Below are positions 34,968 through 43,093 of a stretch of 64,000 nucleotides of DNA, one piece after another. The notes under the pieces were generated by a model, which saw only the letters and a list, made by a program, of their open reading frames with translations, had not been told where the DNA came from and made no database searches. This DNA comes from JBBROS01 sp965217935. GTDB taxonomy: Bacteria > Pseudomonadota > Alphaproteobacteria > Acetobacterales > Acetobacteraceae. Within the stretch, counting starts at the first letter, position 1, and each line of letters starts with the position of its first letter. The stretch covers positions 4,464,001-4,528,000 of the forward strand of contig OZ244581.1 of NCBI GenBank assembly GCA_965217935.1. The letters are read 5' to 3'. The position numbers and the translations under genes are program-made.

Positions 34968-35792
34968 TCACCCAGCGACCGGTCCCGAAGCCGGCGCCGC
35001 CGCCTGCTTGCGGCCTCCGACGGTCAGATAGGCCACCAGGGCCACGATGACGACCAGGAACAGGGCGCTTGTCCCCGTCGTGCCGAGGCCCAGGCCGCCA
35101 TTGGCCAGCGGCTGCGACAGCAGGTCGCCCAGGGACGCGCCGAGCGGCCGGGTCAGGATGTAGGCGAGCCAGAACGCCAGCACGGCGTTCAAGCCGAACG
35201 CGTAGTAGCCGAGCGTGATGGCCGCGATCATGACCCCGAACATTACGGCCGACACGGCGTAGCCGAGGGCAAGCTGCTCGCCGGCAAGGTCGCCCGCCGC
35301 GGTGCCGAGGGCGAAGGTGAACAGGATGGCCGCCCAGTAGAACAGCTCCCGCTTCGTCGTGGTGATCGAGTGGATCGACAGCGTCCGCTCGCTCGCGTAC
35401 CAGGCGGCCAAGGCGGCAGCCAAGGCGACGGCGAACACGCCGCTGCTGACGAACAAGCTCACGCCGAGGTTGTCGGTCAGGTTGTCGGTGATGAGCGTGC
35501 CGACCACGCTGATGAACACGACCACCAGCCAGTAGAGCCAAGGGATATAGCGCTTGGCGCCAAGCTGTGCGGCGAGGGCGCCCAGCAAGAGCACGGCCAT
35601 GACGATCGACGTGCCGACCAGGCCGAAATTCAGCTTGACGTTGAGGAAGTCGGCGAAGGTTTCGCCGACGGTGGTGGCCATGATCTTGATGATCCAGAAG
35701 ACCAGCGTGGCCTCCGGAACTTTGTTCAGCATCTCGTGGGGAAATAATGGCGCTGAACGACGCACCGGGGCGGCCGGATGGATGAGGGGCAT
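34968..35792 (-). CDS. COG4705 membrane protein (paralogue 2)
   Basis: A 274-residue homologue of the protein at 30826, with the same four-repeat plan: KIMATTVGETFADFLN, a middle GTLITDNLTDNLG block, FALGTAAGDLAGEQLALGY and TRPLGASLGDLLSQPLANGG. ATG 35792 has GGAG about 10 nt upstream. ATG 35732 (MLNKVPEATLV) would match the N-terminus of the paralogue more exactly and may be the real start. It lies upstream of the PepSY gene and divergent from the first PAP2 gene. The function of the family is not established. Confidence 0.78.
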   Translation of the reverse strand: MPLIHPAAPVRRSAPLFPHEMLNKVPEATLVFWIIKIMATTVGETFADFLNVKLNFGLVGTSIVMAVLLLGALAAQLGAKRYIPWLYWLVVVFISVVGTLITDNLTDNLGVSLFVSSGVFAVALAAALAAWYASERTLSIHSITTTKRELFYWAAILFTFALGTAAGDLAGEQLALGYAVSAVMFGVMIAAITLGYYAFGLNAVLAFWLAYILTRPLGASLGDLLSQPLANGGLGLGTTGTSALFLVVIVALVAYLTVGGRKQAAAPASGPVAG

Positions 35793-36056
35793 CGACGTTG
35801 GCTCCGCTTTTATGGTTCCGAACGCCACTCTGTTCCTGGCCACGTTGCCGTACTTTGGCTGCCGCATTGGGAAATCCCAATCTCCGGCGGTTTGCTCGTC
35901 GGCAGACCGGGTCTGCAGCGCTGGCCAAAGGTTGGGGCTTGATTGAGCTTGCTATACGGATCGGCAATGTCTGCCGCGCGCCGGTGACGGACCGTTCCGT
36001 TTGGATTACTGCCAGGCCCGCCGCACACGCCCCGCACGCGGCGGAGACCCGTCGCG

Positions 36057-36662
36057 ATGCCCTGGAACACTCATCTCTTTTTGCTCTTAAACGCGGCTGC
36101 CCAACCTGGCCCGGCCATGCTGTTCGCCGCCGAGACTCTGGCGTCCGGTCCCGTCCTGCTGGCGCCCGTCCTGCTGACCTGCCTGTGGATATGGGGGCGT
36201 CCGGATCGGCGCCCGGCGTTGCTCGCCATCGCCGCCGGGCTGTTCATCGGACAAGCATTGAATGTGCTGCTCGGGCTTGCCTGGTACGAGCCGCGCCCGT
36301 TCATGGCCGGGGTTGGCCATACCTGGCTCGCTCACGTGGCCGATAACGGGTTCCCGAGCGACCATGCCACCCTCGCCTGGAGCCTGGGATGGGGCTTGCT
36401 GCTGACCGGCGTCTCCCGGATTTGGGGCGTTGTGGCCTGTCTGGCCGGCATCGCCGCCGGGTGGGCGCGGGTGTATCTGGGCGTGCACTTTCCTGTCGAC
36501 GTTCTGGCGTCGGCGCCAATCGGCTTCGTCGCCGGATATGCCGCGCGGCTGTTGATGCCGCCGGTGCGGGCATGGCTGGCGCCTCCGGTCGAGCGCCTGT
36601 ATCAGGCGGTCCTGGACCGCTTGCCTGCCAGCCTGCCCTTGCCGCGCCGAACGCGGCCGTGA
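36057..36662 (+). CDS. PAP2 superfamily phosphatase (BcrC/undecaprenyl-diphosphatase-like)
   Basis: A 201-residue membrane phosphatase. The three catalytic motifs are complete: the RP end of motif 1 in WYEPRPFMAG, NGFPSDHATLAW (PSxH-like) and RVYLGVHFPVD (RxxxxxHxxxD). It resembles BcrC-type recyclers of undecaprenyl pyrophosphate, although lipid phosphatases look similar. A second PAP2 gene starts inside its stop codon (GTGA). It is divergent from the COG4705 gene at 34968. Confidence 0.88.
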   Translation: MPWNTHLFLLLNAAAQPGPAMLFAAETLASGPVLLAPVLLTCLWIWGRPDRRPALLAIAAGLFIGQALNVLLGLAWYEPRPFMAGVGHTWLAHVADNGFPSDHATLAWSLGWGLLLTGVSRIWGVVACLAGIAAGWARVYLGVHFPVDVLASAPIGFVAGYAARLLMPPVRAWLAPPVERLYQAVLDRLPASLPLPRRTRP

Positions 36663-37390
36663 CGTCCGCCCCAGGGCGGCGCGGCGTCGTTTCGGTCCCG
36701 GAGAGGACGCTGGGCCTCACCGTCGGCGCCTTGGCCTTCACGACCTTCCTCGTCATCGCCGTCGCGATCGCTCTTGGCCTGACGCACGGGTTCGACGCCG
36801 CGGCGCTGCTGGCGTTGCGCGACCCGGCTGATCCGTCCCGCCCGTTCGGTCCGGCCTGGCTGCAGGAAACGGCGCGCGACTTCACAGCACTCGGCAGCAA
36901 CGGCGTGTTGACCGCCCTGACGGCTGCCGGGGCTGGCCTGCTGTCCCTCGCGCGCCGGCGAACCGCGGCCCTATTCCTGCTCGCATCATTCTGGGGCGCG
37001 CTCATTGCCGGGTCCGCGGCGAAGCTCTTGTTCGAGCGACCTCGGCCAGAGTTGGTTCCGCACGCCGCGCGCGTGTTCACCACCTCATTCCCCAGCAGCC
37101 ACGCCACAGTCTCGGCCGCGGCCGGCCTCGCCGTGGCGATGATCTTGGCAGAAGCGCGTCCAGAGCGGCGGTTCAGGCTGCTCGCCGCGTGGTCTGCCGT
37201 TTGCCTAGTCATCATTATCGGCCTGAGCCGGGTCTACCTCGGCGTGCACTGGCCGACGGACGTGGGGGCCGGCTGGGCGTTGGGAACCGGCTGGGCTGCC
37301 CTGTGCTGGGCGGCGCTCGGTTGCGGGAAGTCCTTTGCGCTTACTACTGTCGGGATCTCTGGCCGGAACCCCGATCAGGCCCGGCGTTAA
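36659..37390 (+). CDS. PAP2 superfamily phosphatase (PgpB-like, second copy)
   Basis: A 243-residue membrane phosphatase, coupled to the previous gene by a GTGA overlap. The motifs are KLLFERPRPELVP (KxxxxxxRP), TTSFPSSHATVSAAAG (PSSH) and SRVYLGVHWPTDVGAGW. A large first periplasmic loop (FDAAALLALRDPADPSRPFGP) resembles PgpB-type enzymes acting on phosphatidylglycerol phosphate or lipid pyrophosphates. The stop overlaps the convergent DUF606 gene by 4 bp. Having two different PAP2 enzymes in tandem suggests complementary substrates. Confidence 0.87.
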   Translation: MTSAPGRRGVVSVPERTLGLTVGALAFTTFLVIAVAIALGLTHGFDAAALLALRDPADPSRPFGPAWLQETARDFTALGSNGVLTALTAAGAGLLSLARRRTAALFLLASFWGALIAGSAAKLLFERPRPELVPHAARVFTTSFPSSHATVSAAAGLAVAMILAEARPERRFRLLAAWSAVCLVIIIGLSRVYLGVHWPTDVGAGWALGTGWAALCWAALGCGKSFALTTVGISGRNPDQARR

Positions 37391-37833
37391 AAAATCGCGA
37401 TCAGCGTCACGCCGCCGATCATCAGCAGCCCGCCGAGCACGCGCCACAGATTGACCGCGTGCACCTCGGCGCCGAGCCACCCGAAATTGTCCACCGCGAG
37501 CGAGGCGATCAGGTTGGCCGTGATGATCAGCCCGTTGGTCGGCCCCGCCCCGAGCTTGTCCACGAACAGCAGCCCGGCAAACACCGCGACCGCGCCGACG
37601 ATGCCGCCGAGCGGCGCCCACCACGGCATCTCGCGCAATCCCTCGGCCGTCGGCAATGGCCGCGGCATGACGGCATACAGCACGAGCAGCACCGCCACGA
37701 TCAGGCCGAACGAGACCAGGCTGGCGAGCCATGGATTGATCAACGACTTGTAGACCTGACCGTTCATCGGCACGCCGATTGCCTGCATGGCGCCGGCGGC
37801 GAGGATAAAGGGGTAAATGTAGGCGGCGCTCAT
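37387..37833 (-). CDS. DUF606/YdcZ family small DMT transporter (copy 2)
   Basis: 148 residues, the same length as the copy at 31743. Five membrane segments contain VPMNGQVYKSLINPWLASLV, MPWWAPLGGIVGAVAVFAG and WRVLGGLLMIGGVTLIAIF. The ATG at 37833 has GGAGAG upstream. An in-frame start at 37890 would add a polar tail. The substrate is unknown. It converges on the PAP2 pair and lies just downstream of the ArsB-type permease gene on the same strand. Confidence 0.82.
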   Translation of the reverse strand: MSAAYIYPFILAAGAMQAIGVPMNGQVYKSLINPWLASLVSFGLIVAVLLVLYAVMPRPLPTAEGLREMPWWAPLGGIVGAVAVFAGLLFVDKLGAGPTNGLIITANLIASLAVDNFGWLGAEVHAVNLWRVLGGLLMIGGVTLIAIF

Positions 37834-37879
37834 GTTGGTCTCTCCATCGGATAGGGGATCAGGGGCCGGCACGGCCTGG

Positions 37880-39151
37880 TCATGGCGCAAGCGCCAGGGC
37901 GGCGAGGGCCAGCGCGAGCGCCGGCGGCATCACCAGCGCGCCGAGCTTGAGGAATCGCCAGGCACTGACGGCGTGGCCCTCGCGGCGCAGCGCCTGCAGC
38001 CATAGAATGGTGGCCAGCGACCCGGTCACGCTCAGGTTCGGCCCGAGGTCCACGCCGACCAGCACGGCCGCCCGCACCGTCTCCGGCACATGGGCCGCAC
38101 CCAACGCGCTGCCCGCCACCAGCCCGGCCGGCAAGTTGTTGACCAGGTTGGACGCGAAGGCGATCGCAGCGCCCGCAGCCCACGCCGCGTCCACTGCCGA
38201 GCGCTGCGCCAAAGCCTGCAGCAGCCCGGACAGCGCGCGGGTCGCCCCGGTCTGGTCAAGCGCCTGCACCAGCACGAACAGCCCGGCGACCAACGGCAGC
38301 ACGCCCCAGGACACGCCTCCCAGCACGCCGCGCCAACCGGACCCGGAGCCTTTGAGCACGAGGAGGGCGGTGACGGCGCCTGCCAGGCACGTCGGCCATC
38401 CCAGTTGCGAGCCGAACGCCGAGGCCGCCAGCAAGGCCGCAACAGTCCCGGCCAGGCCCCACGCCGCCGTCCGCCCGCCGGACGAAAGCCTGGTCCGCTC
38501 GACGTCCGAGCCGACCGATTGCCGCAGCGGCGCCCGTTGCGACCAGCGCAGCGCCAGATAGGTCGCGACGACGGAGAGCGCCGACGGAAGCGCATAGCGG
38601 GGCAGCCATTCCAGCAACGGGGGCATCTGGCTGCCGTAGATCACAAGGTTCGCCGGGTTGGAGATCGGCAGCACGAAGCTGGCCGCGTTGGCGACGAAGG
38701 CGCAAATCAGCAGGTAGGGCAGTGGCTCCTCTGCCTCGGCCGCCTTCACCACCGCCGCGACCGCCGGGGTCAGCACGACCGCGGTCGCGTCGTTGGACAG
38801 GAACACGGTGACGACCGTGCCGATCGCGAACACCAAGGCGAAGAGCCGCGTGGCGGACCCTTTCGCCAGGCCGACGGCGCGGGCTGCCAGCCAGTCGAAC
38901 AAGCCCTCTTGCCGGGCCAGCTCGGACAGCAGCATCATGCCGGTCAGGAACAGGTAGACATCGGTTCCCTTGGCCACGCCGGCCCACGCCGCGGCCGGCG
39001 GCAACAGGCCGAGCAGCACCAGGAGAGCGGCGCCCGCAAGCGCCCACACGAACTCCGGCCAGTGGAACGGGCGGGTGATCACGCCGGCGGTCGCCAGCCC
39101 GGCGATGCCCCAGGTGCTCCAGGGCGAGGCGAGCAGGGCGCCGATCACCAC
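37880..39151 (-). CDS. arsB: ArsB-type arsenite/anion permease
   Basis: A 423-residue, ~11-segment permease of the ArsB family. Diagnostic motifs are FLSNDATAVVLTPAVAAVV, FVLPISNPANLVIYG, SNLVNNLPAGLVAG and GVDLGPNLSVTGSLATILW, the ArsB hallmark. The GTG at 39151 gives the usual family length. The longer in-frame sequence upstream runs through the dispersed repeat at 39283 and is unlikely to be translated. There is no arsR, arsC or arsA nearby, so an arsenic role is inferred from family only. Confidence 0.85.
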   Translation of the reverse strand: MVIGALLASPWSTWGIAGLATAGVITRPFHWPEFVWALAGAALLVLLGLLPPAAAWAGVAKGTDVYLFLTGMMLLSELARQEGLFDWLAARAVGLAKGSATRLFALVFAIGTVVTVFLSNDATAVVLTPAVAAVVKAAEAEEPLPYLLICAFVANAASFVLPISNPANLVIYGSQMPPLLEWLPRYALPSALSVVATYLALRWSQRAPLRQSVGSDVERTRLSSGGRTAAWGLAGTVAALLAASAFGSQLGWPTCLAGAVTALLVLKGSGSGWRGVLGGVSWGVLPLVAGLFVLVQALDQTGATRALSGLLQALAQRSAVDAAWAAGAAIAFASNLVNNLPAGLVAGSALGAAHVPETVRAAVLVGVDLGPNLSVTGSLATILWLQALRREGHAVSAWRFLKLGALVMPPALALALAALALAP

Positions 39152-39282
39152 TCGCGCCCGTTGCGGTTTGGGCCGGGCTGACGGAGGAAAACCCGGTGGT
39201 TCTCTTCCCCGGCGCGGGCGATGGGCGATTGGCCGACGCGCAGCCGGCTCAGGATGCTGGTTCGGTCCGGCATGTTCGGTCT

Positions 39283-39401
39283 CTAAGGGCAGCGTCGGCA
39301 ATAAGTGCGGCAGCACGCCGACAAAGCTGCGCGGCAAAACAAAGGCTTAGGGCTCGTTCGCCCAATCGATTCGTAGCGATTATTTCCGAACGAGCCCTAA
39401 G
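39283..39401 (+). repeat. Dispersed ~120-bp structured repeat, copy 4 (most complete)
   Basis: Two hairpin modules. Module 1 pairs GCAGC and GTCGGC with GCCGAC and GCTGC, with an AAA bulge. Module 2 has 14-bp perfect arms TTAGGGCTCGTTCG (39347-39360) and CGAACGAGCCCTAA (39387-39400) around a 26-nt loop. It lies between the 5' side of arsB and the 3' end of the MFS gene, both on the minus strand. There is no open reading frame, no T-run and no obvious target duplication. Confidence 0.8.
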
Positions 39402-39475
39402 GCACTTGGCCCTGCTGAATGGCGCCCGCGGCGGCAACGAGGCCCGGTGGCCCGGGGCATGGCGGAATGCGCCGC

Positions 39476-40858
39476 TCATTCAGCGGCAGCCGGGGCCGCG
39501 GCGCCGGCTGCCGGCTCGGCGGCCTCGGCCTGGCTCGTCTCCGGCATGAACGCCCAGAACAGCGCCAGCGCCGTCCCAGCCACGCCGGCGAGGAACAGGA
39601 ACCCTGTGCTGAATCCGTAGAACTGCACGACGTAGCCGGCCACCGTGTTGCTCAGCGCCGCCCCTGCCCCGGCGCAAAGCGCCACCAGGCCTTGCGCCAG
39701 GTTGAACCGCCCCGTGCCGCGGGTCAGGTCGGCGGCGATGACGACCGAGATCACGCCGAAGATGCCGGCCCCCACGCCGTCGAGCAGTTGGATGCCGACG
39801 ACGCCGAACGGATTGCTGGTGACGGTGAACAGCAATCCGCGCACCGGCAGCACGGCGAGCGCCACCAGGAAGATCGTCTTGCGCCCGATGCCCTGGTCCA
39901 TCGCGCGCCCGACGGTCCAGGCCACGCCGATCATCACGAGCTGGGCTGCGATGATGCAGGCCGAAAGCGCCATCGCGTCCTCGCCGGGGTGCTCGCGCGC
40001 CAGGACCTGCCCGGCCAGCGGCAGCATCGCGGCGTTGCCGAAATGGAACAGCGTCACCGAGGCCAGGAACACGAGCAACGGCTCCTTGGTGAGGACGGCG
40101 CGGACCGGCGCCGGCTCGCAGGTCCCCGCCTCCGTCTCCTGCTCGCCGCCGCGGGCCAGCTCGTGGTCGATCTCAGACGGCTTGATCAGCAGCACGATCG
40201 CGGCGCTGGCGACGGCGAAGACGGCGACGAGATAGAAGATCCATTGCACGCCGACATAGTGGCCCAGCGCGCCTGCGAGCGCTGCGGCGGTCAGGTTGCC
40301 GGCATGGTTGAAGCTCTCGTTGCGGGCGATCCGCGCCGGCATCAGGCTGCGTCCGACGATGCCGAGCGAGATCGCCGCCAGCGCCGGCGGGATCACCGCC
40401 AGAGCCGCCCCGAGCCCGGCCTGCGCGGCGTATACCACGATGAAGCCAGGGTAGAGCACCATCGCAAGGCACCCCGCGCCGACGATCAGCGCCGACGCGG
40501 TGATCAGCAATCGCTTGGCGCGCGAACTGTCCACCAGCAGCCCGGCCGGCACCTGGCAGACCGCGGCGGCGATGTTGCTGATGGCCATGGCGACGCCGAT
40601 CGGCCCGGCCTGCCAATCCCGCGCGCCGCTCAGGTAGATTGAGAGGTACGGACCAATGCCGTCCCGCACGTCCGCCATTAGGAAGTTGATGCCGTCGAGG
40701 CCGCGAAGCGAGCGGGCGGAGGGCGTCCGCTCGGCCGCATTGCCGCAGGCCGCCGAGACGTTCCCGGCCGGCGCCCGTTCACTGTCTGTCACGGCGACGC
40801 TCCGATCGGCATGGAAAGCGGGTGGGAGCATGTCGTGCAGCGCGCGCGTTGGCAACAC
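39476..40858 (-). CDS. MFS transporter
   Basis: A 460-residue, 12-segment major facilitator. After a ~45-residue polar N-terminus the first helices carry DGINFLMADVRDGIGPYLS and VCQVPAGLLVDSSRAKRLLI (cytoplasmic MFS loop motif). The C-half has ADLTRGTGRFNLAQGL. The C-terminus is an Ala/Glu-rich tail. An alternative start at MLPPAFHAD (40831) is equally possible. The substrate cannot be assigned. It is followed downstream by the dispersed repeat and arsB. Confidence 0.88.
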   Translation of the reverse strand: MLPTRALHDMLPPAFHADRSVAVTDSERAPAGNVSAACGNAAERTPSARSLRGLDGINFLMADVRDGIGPYLSIYLSGARDWQAGPIGVAMAISNIAAAVCQVPAGLLVDSSRAKRLLITASALIVGAGCLAMVLYPGFIVVYAAQAGLGAALAVIPPALAAISLGIVGRSLMPARIARNESFNHAGNLTAAALAGALGHYVGVQWIFYLVAVFAVASAAIVLLIKPSEIDHELARGGEQETEAGTCEPAPVRAVLTKEPLLVFLASVTLFHFGNAAMLPLAGQVLAREHPGEDAMALSACIIAAQLVMIGVAWTVGRAMDQGIGRKTIFLVALAVLPVRGLLFTVTSNPFGVVGIQLLDGVGAGIFGVISVVIAADLTRGTGRFNLAQGLVALCAGAGAALSNTVAGYVVQFYGFSTGFLFLAGVAGTALALFWAFMPETSQAEAAEPAAGAAAPAAAE

Positions 40859-41027
40859 GCTTATAGGAGCGTTAACGTGACCTTAAACCAAAGCCTCTTC
40901 TCAAAGCCGCGGCCTCAATTACGGCGTGAGACACAAAACGACGAGACACAATAAGACTTGCTCGAAACGCCGCCAGATCACGCGAACTTCACTTTCTTTC
41001 AAGCGTCTTTCCGCTGATCTGCGCCAA

Positions 41028-41384
41028 TCATTGTTTTAGCGGATCGTGCCCCCAATTCATCAACGATTTCCGCCACCGCGTCTCCGTCACATCTCCCTTC
41101 GGCCGCTGCTTCGAATGCCGATGCACGTATCCCACCACCTTGCGCATATCCGCCACGTCCGCGTCCGTCAGATCGGCCTGCTTCACGCCTTTGATCTCAA
41201 CGATCCGCTCGCCCATATGATGCCCGACCGCCTCCGGCTGCCCCGGGTCGGTCACCTTCTCCCCGTCCGGCGTCATGCCCACCGACTTGCTGTCGTCGCT
41301 ATCCAACCATTTGCGCAGCTCCGAGCGCGCCATGTTCACTGCCTCCCGGAACGCCTCGATTGTCTCCCGCCGCTCGTCGCTCAC
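41028..41384 (-). CDS. DUF3140 family protein
   Basis: A 118-residue soluble protein of the uncharacterised DUF3140 family. It opens with EAFREAVNMARSELRKWL and ends with the typical YVHRHSKQRPKGDVTETRWRKSLMNWGHDPLK. The central SVGMTPDGEKVTDPGQPEAVGH is polar. The GTG start overlaps the stop of the upstream DUF5872/Rho_N gene (GTGA), so the two are coupled and probably act together. The function is unknown. A basic C-terminus would suit nucleic-acid contact, which is inference only. Confidence 0.8.
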   Translation of the reverse strand: MSDERRETIEAFREAVNMARSELRKWLDSDDSKSVGMTPDGEKVTDPGQPEAVGHHMGERIVEIKGVKQADLTDADVADMRKVVGYVHRHSKQRPKGDVTETRWRKSLMNWGHDPLKQ

Positions 41385-41875
41385 GACAGCGCCTCCACCA
41401 GCTCCGCCTTGCGCATCCCCGAGCGCCCGTTGACCTCCTGCGCCGCCGCGCGCTTCTTCAACTCCTTCACCGTCATCTCCTCCAGCCGGGCTTTGCCTGT
41501 CTTCTCCGCCACGTCGTTCGGTTGCGACGAGTGTTGCTTGCCCTTCTTCGTATCGGCACGCTTCTTGTCCGACGTCCTTTTGTACTCCTCGTCGCTCAAC
41601 TTCTCCCGCGCCTTCTTCGGCAAATACCGCTCTCCAGTCTTGCCGCTCTCCTTGCCCGACTTCGTGCCCCAGTCCTCGCGCTTCCATTGCGCCAGGTGAT
41701 TGTCCGCGCTCTTCTTGCCCTCGTAGCCGCCCCCCTCCTCCTTGTATTCGTGCACTGCCAACTGCGCCTTCCGCGCCGACCATTGACCCGGCTTGCCCCC
41801 TTTGTCGCCCTCCGTCACCTCTTCCTTCACCTTCTCCCAAAGCTCCGGATCGGTCTTCTTCGCAGTCTTGGCCAT
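41381..41875 (-). CDS. DUF5872 protein with C-terminal Rho_N/SAP-like domain
   Basis: A 164-residue, highly charged protein. The N-terminal ~70 residues match the DUF5872 pattern (ELWEKVKEEVTEGDKGGKPG, QWSARKAQLAVHEYK). A Lys-rich linker follows, and the last 34 residues form a Rho_N/SAP-like helix-extended loop-helix (MTVKELKKRAAAQEVNGRSG then RKAELVEALS), a common DNA/RNA-binding fold. It is the first gene of a GTGA-coupled pair with DUF3140 and is divergent from the epimerase. A chromatin or stress role is possible but not shown. Confidence 0.75.
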   Translation of the reverse strand: MAKTAKKTDPELWEKVKEEVTEGDKGGKPGQWSARKAQLAVHEYKEEGGGYEGKKSADNHLAQWKREDWGTKSGKESGKTGERYLPKKAREKLSDEEYKRTSDKKRADTKKGKQHSSQPNDVAEKTGKARLEEMTVKELKKRAAAQEVNGRSGMRKAELVEALS

Positions 41876-41953
41876 GTCTCTGCCCTCCGCATTCGCGAAC
41901 GCGGAACCTGATCCCGGGTTGCGCGCCAAGCCGCCCCGGCGTTCGATGCCCCG

Positions 41954-42937
41954 ATGGCAACCCTCATCACCGGCGCCGCCGGCTTCGTCGGCCTCAACGT
42001 CACCGAGCGCCTGCTCCGCGCCGGGCAGGATGTCGTCGCGTTCGATCAACTCGACGCTCCTCTGAGGGCGCGGCAGACTTTCGCTGTCCTGCCCGGCCGA
42101 CTTATCCCTATCGCCGGCAGCGTGCTGTCGCGCGCCGACCTCAAGCGGGCCTTCGCCGCCGCGACCGTCGAGACCGTGATCCACTGCGCCGTCGTCACCG
42201 CCGGGTCCGACCGGGAACGGCGGGACCCGGAGGGCATCGTCGCCGTCAACGTCCAGGGCGCCGTCTCGGCCCTCGCGTGCGCGGCCCGGCACGGCGTCAA
42301 GCGCTTCATCTATACCAGCTCCGTCGCCGTCTACGGCGCCGCCGCGCGCGACATCGACCCTGTACGCGAAGACCTCGCCCCGCAGCCGGCGATGATCTAC
42401 GGCCAGACGAAGCTCGCCTGCGAGCTCCTTCTTCCCCGCATCGCCTCCGTGCAGACCATCGAGTTCGCCGCCGCCCGCCTCGCCAGCGTCTACGGGCCTT
42501 GGGAATACCCGACCGGCGTCCGCGACACGCTCTCCCCGATGCTCGGCGCCCTCGAACTGGCCCGCGCCGGACAGGAGGCCATCCTGAGCCCGCCCGGACG
42601 CGGCGACTTCTGCTACGCCCGCGACATCGCCGCCGGCCTCGCCGCCCTGGCCGAAGCGCCGTTCCTGAGCCAAACCATCTACAACCTCGGCAGCGGCACG
42701 GCGCTGACGGCCGAGGATTGGTGCCGCTCGCTCGCCGCCGTCGCGCCGGGGTTCCGCTGGCGCCTGGCGCGCGAGGGCGAGACGCCCAACGTCGTCAGCC
42801 ACGTCGCCTTCGACCGCGGCCGCCTCGACATCGCCGCCATCGGGCGGGATGCGGGCTACAAGCCGGGCTTCACGTTCGATCGGGCGGCCAGGGATTACTT
42901 GGATTGGAGCGGCGGGATGCTAGATTTGCCGTCATGA
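41954..42937 (+). CDS. NAD-dependent epimerase/dehydratase (extended SDR)
   Basis: A 327-residue SDR with an N-terminal Rossmann motif (LITGAAGFVGLNVTERLL), the TSSVAVYG strand, the catalytic pair YGQTK and the AARLASVYGPWEYP segment. It resembles sugar-nucleotide epimerases, but no sugar pathway genes adjoin it and the substrate is unknown. It is divergent from the DUF5872 gene with 78 bp between starts. The following 156 bp turns AT-rich and has no clear gene apart from a doubtful 27-codon frame at 42936. Confidence 0.83.
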   Translation: MATLITGAAGFVGLNVTERLLRAGQDVVAFDQLDAPLRARQTFAVLPGRLIPIAGSVLSRADLKRAFAAATVETVIHCAVVTAGSDRERRDPEGIVAVNVQGAVSALACAARHGVKRFIYTSSVAVYGAAARDIDPVREDLAPQPAMIYGQTKLACELLLPRIASVQTIEFAAARLASVYGPWEYPTGVRDTLSPMLGALELARAGQEAILSPPGRGDFCYARDIAAGLAALAEAPFLSQTIYNLGSGTALTAEDWCRSLAAVAPGFRWRLAREGETPNVVSHVAFDRGRLDIAAIGRDAGYKPGFTFDRAARDYLDWSGGMLDLPS

Positions 42938-43093
42938 ACGTCCTTTTGCGCAAGCCCATTTCGATTGAAACGAGCCTTCTTGGATGCTCCGATTCCTTAC
43001 TGAAACTTGATTACTAAATTTGCTGAGGGATTGGACCCCGAACCAACCTTTTCTAACTAACGACAAAGGCTTAGCTGAGTTTACAATGGCTGA

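Noticed and set aside
39152..39337. Extended N-terminus of the ArsB-type permease
   Set aside because: The extension runs through the dispersed repeat, is Pro/Arg-rich and exceeds the family length; the GTG at 39151 is preferred.
42936..43019. A 27-codon frame overlapping the epimerase stop (MNVLLRKPIS...)
   Set aside because: No ribosome site independent of coupling and no recognisable features; mentioned only under the epimerase.
43060..43080. CGACAAAGGCTTAG resembling the end of the dispersed repeat
   Set aside because: Only about 12 bases match and no hairpin follows; too short to call a copy.
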